DNA of 6,704 bases from Cellvibrionaceae bacterium (GTDB lineage Bacteria > Pseudomonadota > Gammaproteobacteria > Pseudomonadales > Cellvibrionaceae), in contig JAUVQU010000127.1 in the NCBI GenBank assembly GCA_030597965.1, positions 1 to 6,704 on the forward strand. The letters run 5' to 3'. Positions 5,069 to 6,704 of the stretch are shown piece by piece. Numbering within the stretch: position 1 is the first letter of the stretch; each line of letters begins with the position of its first letter. The notes beneath the pieces were generated by a model. It was not told the DNA's origin. It saw nothing but the letters and a program-made list of their open reading frames with translations, and ran no database searches. Position numbers and translations under genes: made by a program.

Positions 5069-6334
5069 ATGGATAAGCTGATTATTACTGGTGGGCAGGT
5101 GCTGGATGGAGAAATCCGTATTTCTGGCTCCAAAAATGCTGGGCTGCCAATCTTGGCGGCAACATTATTATCTGAAGGTCCAATGCATATTCGCAACCTT
5201 CCACACTTGAATGACATTACCACCATGTTGGCACTGTTGCGTACCATGGGTGTTGAAATCACCATTCATGACGAGCTGTGTGTCGAGATTGATCCAGCCG
5301 ACATTAAAGATGATTACACCGCCCCGTATGATCTGGTTAAAACCATGCGCGCTTCTATTTTGGTGTTGGGTCCAATATTGGCTCGGTACGGTGAAGCCAA
5401 CGTCTCGTTCCCTGGTGGTTGTGCAATCGGTAGTCGTCCAGTCGACATTCACTTGCGTGGCTTAGAGGCCATGGGTGCTGAAATAGAAATTGATGAAGGT
5501 TATATCCGGGCTAAAAGTAATGGTCGCCTGAAGGGCGCACACTTCTTTATGGATACGGTCACGGTGGGTGGTACCGAAAACCTACTGATGGCTGCGGTAC
5601 TTGCTGAAGGTACCACTATTTTAGAGAATTCCGCTCGAGAGCCCGAAGTGGTCGACTTGGCTGAATGTCTTGTGGCTATGGGGGCAAAAATTGAAGGTAT
5701 TGGCACAGCTACGCTTACCATTGAAGGCGTTGAGAGTCTTAAAGGTTGTGAGTACACGGTCATGCCAGATCGAATTGAAACAGGCACCTATTTGGCAGCA
5801 GCTGCCGCCACACGCGGTCGCGTTAAGGTCAAGGATACAGATCCCCACACGCTTGAGGCTGTTTTATTGAAACTGGAAGAGGCGGGCGCCCATATTACAA
5901 CGGGTGATGACTGGATTGAGCTGGACATGAAAGGGCAGCGTCCCAAGGCGGTCAGCTTTAGGACGGCGCCTTACCCTGCGTTTCCAACGGATATGCAATC
6001 ACAAATTACAGCGGTTAATGCGGTGGCTGAAGGTACGAGTACCGTCGTTGAGACCATTTTTGAAAACCGTTTGATCCAGGTGCACGAACTGAACCGTATG
6101 GGTGCATCCATTAAACTGGAAGGTCACACGGCTATTATTACGGGCGTTGAAACATTGAAGGGAGCGCCGGTGATGGCGTCTGATCTTCGAGCGTCTGCCA
6201 GCTTAGTGATTGCGGGTATTGTTGCAAGCGGTGAAACCGTGATTGATCGTATTTACCACATCGACCGTGGTTACGAATGTATTGAAGAAAAACTGCAACA
6301 GTTGGGTGCGAATATTCGCCGTGTGCCCGGTTAA
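5069..6334 (+). CDS. murA: MurA, UDP-N-acetylglucosamine 1-carboxyvinyltransferase
   Basis: MurA transfers enolpyruvate from phosphoenolpyruvate to UDP-N-acetylglucosamine in the cytoplasm, the first committed step of peptidoglycan synthesis and the target of fosfomycin. The 421-residue product matches the E. coli enzyme (419) along its length, with the two-domain EPSP-synthase fold. K22 lies in SGSKNAGLP. The active-site cysteine is C118 in FPGGCAIGSRPVDIHL, equivalent to E. coli C115, so the typical fosfomycin-sensitive form is expected. D308 (PTDMQ) and R400 (HIDRGYE) match the other catalytic positions at the same +3 offset. The ATG at 5069 has AGGGG ten bases upstream. ibaG upstream and hisG downstream match the order in Pseudomonas. 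Confidence 0.98.
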   Translation: MDKLIITGGQVLDGEIRISGSKNAGLPILAATLLSEGPMHIRNLPHLNDITTMLALLRTMGVEITIHDELCVEIDPADIKDDYTAPYDLVKTMRASILVLGPILARYGEANVSFPGGCAIGSRPVDIHLRGLEAMGAEIEIDEGYIRAKSNGRLKGAHFFMDTVTVGGTENLLMAAVLAEGTTILENSAREPEVVDLAECLVAMGAKIEGIGTATLTIEGVESLKGCEYTVMPDRIETGTYLAAAAATRGRVKVKDTDPHTLEAVLLKLEEAGAHITTGDDWIELDMKGQRPKAVSFRTAPYPAFPTDMQSQITAVNAVAEGTSTVVETIFENRLIQVHELNRMGASIKLEGHTAIITGVETLKGAPVMASDLRASASLVIAGIVASGETVIDRIYHIDRGYECIEEKLQQLGANIRRVPG

Positions 6335-6394
6335 GTTGGGCCTGGGTAGGCTGGTATACCCTGCTAAAGAAAGATATTTAGGAAGTAAAATATT

Positions 6395-6704
6395 ATGTCA
6401 GCACAGACCCTAACCATTGCGTTAACCAAGGGCCGAATTCTGAAGGAAACTTTGCCGCTATTGGCGGCGGCAGGCATTGAGCCAGCGGAAGACATCAGTA
6501 AAAGTCGCAAATTACAGTTTGAGACCAACAAGCCGAATGTTCGCCTGTTGGTCTTGCGTGGTAGCGATGTGCCGACCTATGTAGAGCATGGGGCTGCGGA
6601 TATTGGTGTTGCTGGTAAAGATACCTTGATGGAAAACGGCGCTACAAGTTTGTATGAGCCTGTTGATTTGGGCATTGCTCGCTGTCAGCTTATGACGGCT
6701 GGTA
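6395..6704 (+). CDS. hisG: HisG, ATP phosphoribosyltransferase, short form (3' end cut off by window edge)
   Basis: HisG joins ATP and PRPP in the first step of histidine synthesis. The 103 codons present read MSAQTLTIALTKGRILKE and continue with DISKSRKLQF, VRLLVLRGSDVPTYVEHGAADIGVAGKDTL and LGIARCQLMTAG, all typical of the catalytic domain. Sequence style and N-terminus resemble the short HisG type, which needs the regulatory partner HisZ; the window ends before the region that would show the presence or absence of a C-terminal regulatory domain. AGGA lies eleven bases before the ATG. The gene starts 60 bases after murA with no terminator between them, as in Pseudomonas, where hisD and hisC follow. 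No histidine-rich leader peptide is visible upstream. Confidence 0.95.
   Translation, partial: MSAQTLTIALTKGRILKETLPLLAAAGIEPAEDISKSRKLQFETNKPNVRLLVLRGSDVPTYVEHGAADIGVAGKDTLMENGATSLYEPVDLGIARCQLMTAG

Noticed and set aside
5500..5787. 95-codon minus-strand frame inside murA
   Set aside because: murA is complete and conserved across this stretch, and the antisense product is low in recognisable features.
6335..6394. Possible terminator or attenuator between murA and hisG (GGGTA...TACCC around 6350-6362)
   Set aside because: The stem is only about five base pairs, no T-run follows, and there is no histidine-codon leader peptide.

Overview
The window looks like chromosomal DNA of a marine- or Pseudomonas-like gammaproteobacterium. 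This rests on gene order (lpt cluster, kdsD and an antiporter, divergent from mlaC, ibaG, murA and hisG), on moderate GC content, and on a short-form HisG that lacks the usual enterobacterial his-operon context. It is a core cell-envelope locus. No mobile element, CRISPR array, tRNA or rRNA was seen.

Minus strand, read from about 3681 down to 1: a CaCA-family Na+/Ca2+ antiporter (YrbG-like), then kdsD (arabinose-5-phosphate isomerase), lptC, lptA and the N-terminal 161 codons of lptB, which runs off the left edge. Gaps are short (46, 56 and 23 bases, plus a 14-base lptC/lptA overlap), so this is probably one operon. It would start Kdo synthesis for LPS and supply the inner-membrane and periplasmic parts of the Lpt bridge that moves LPS to the cell surface.

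Plus strand, read from about 3892 to the right edge: mlaC (periplasmic phospholipid carrier), ibaG (BolA family), murA (first committed step of peptidoglycan synthesis) and the first 103 codons of hisG. A 210-base divergent intergenic region separates the two halves and holds a plausible promoter for mlaC. A good intrinsic terminator follows mlaC, and ibaG and murA seem to have their own promoters.

Every gene belongs to a known family. The unusual part is what is missing. In the well-known gammaproteobacterial arrangement, kdsC lies between kdsD and lptC, mlaF-mlaE-mlaD precede mlaC, and mlaB follows it. Here kdsC is replaced by a 56-base spacer with a GC-rich hairpin across the kdsD stop. 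mlaFED and mlaB are absent, leaving mlaC as an apparent stand-alone transcription unit. I see no convincing new biological system. The stripped-down kdsC/mla locus and the orphan mlaC are the points to follow up.
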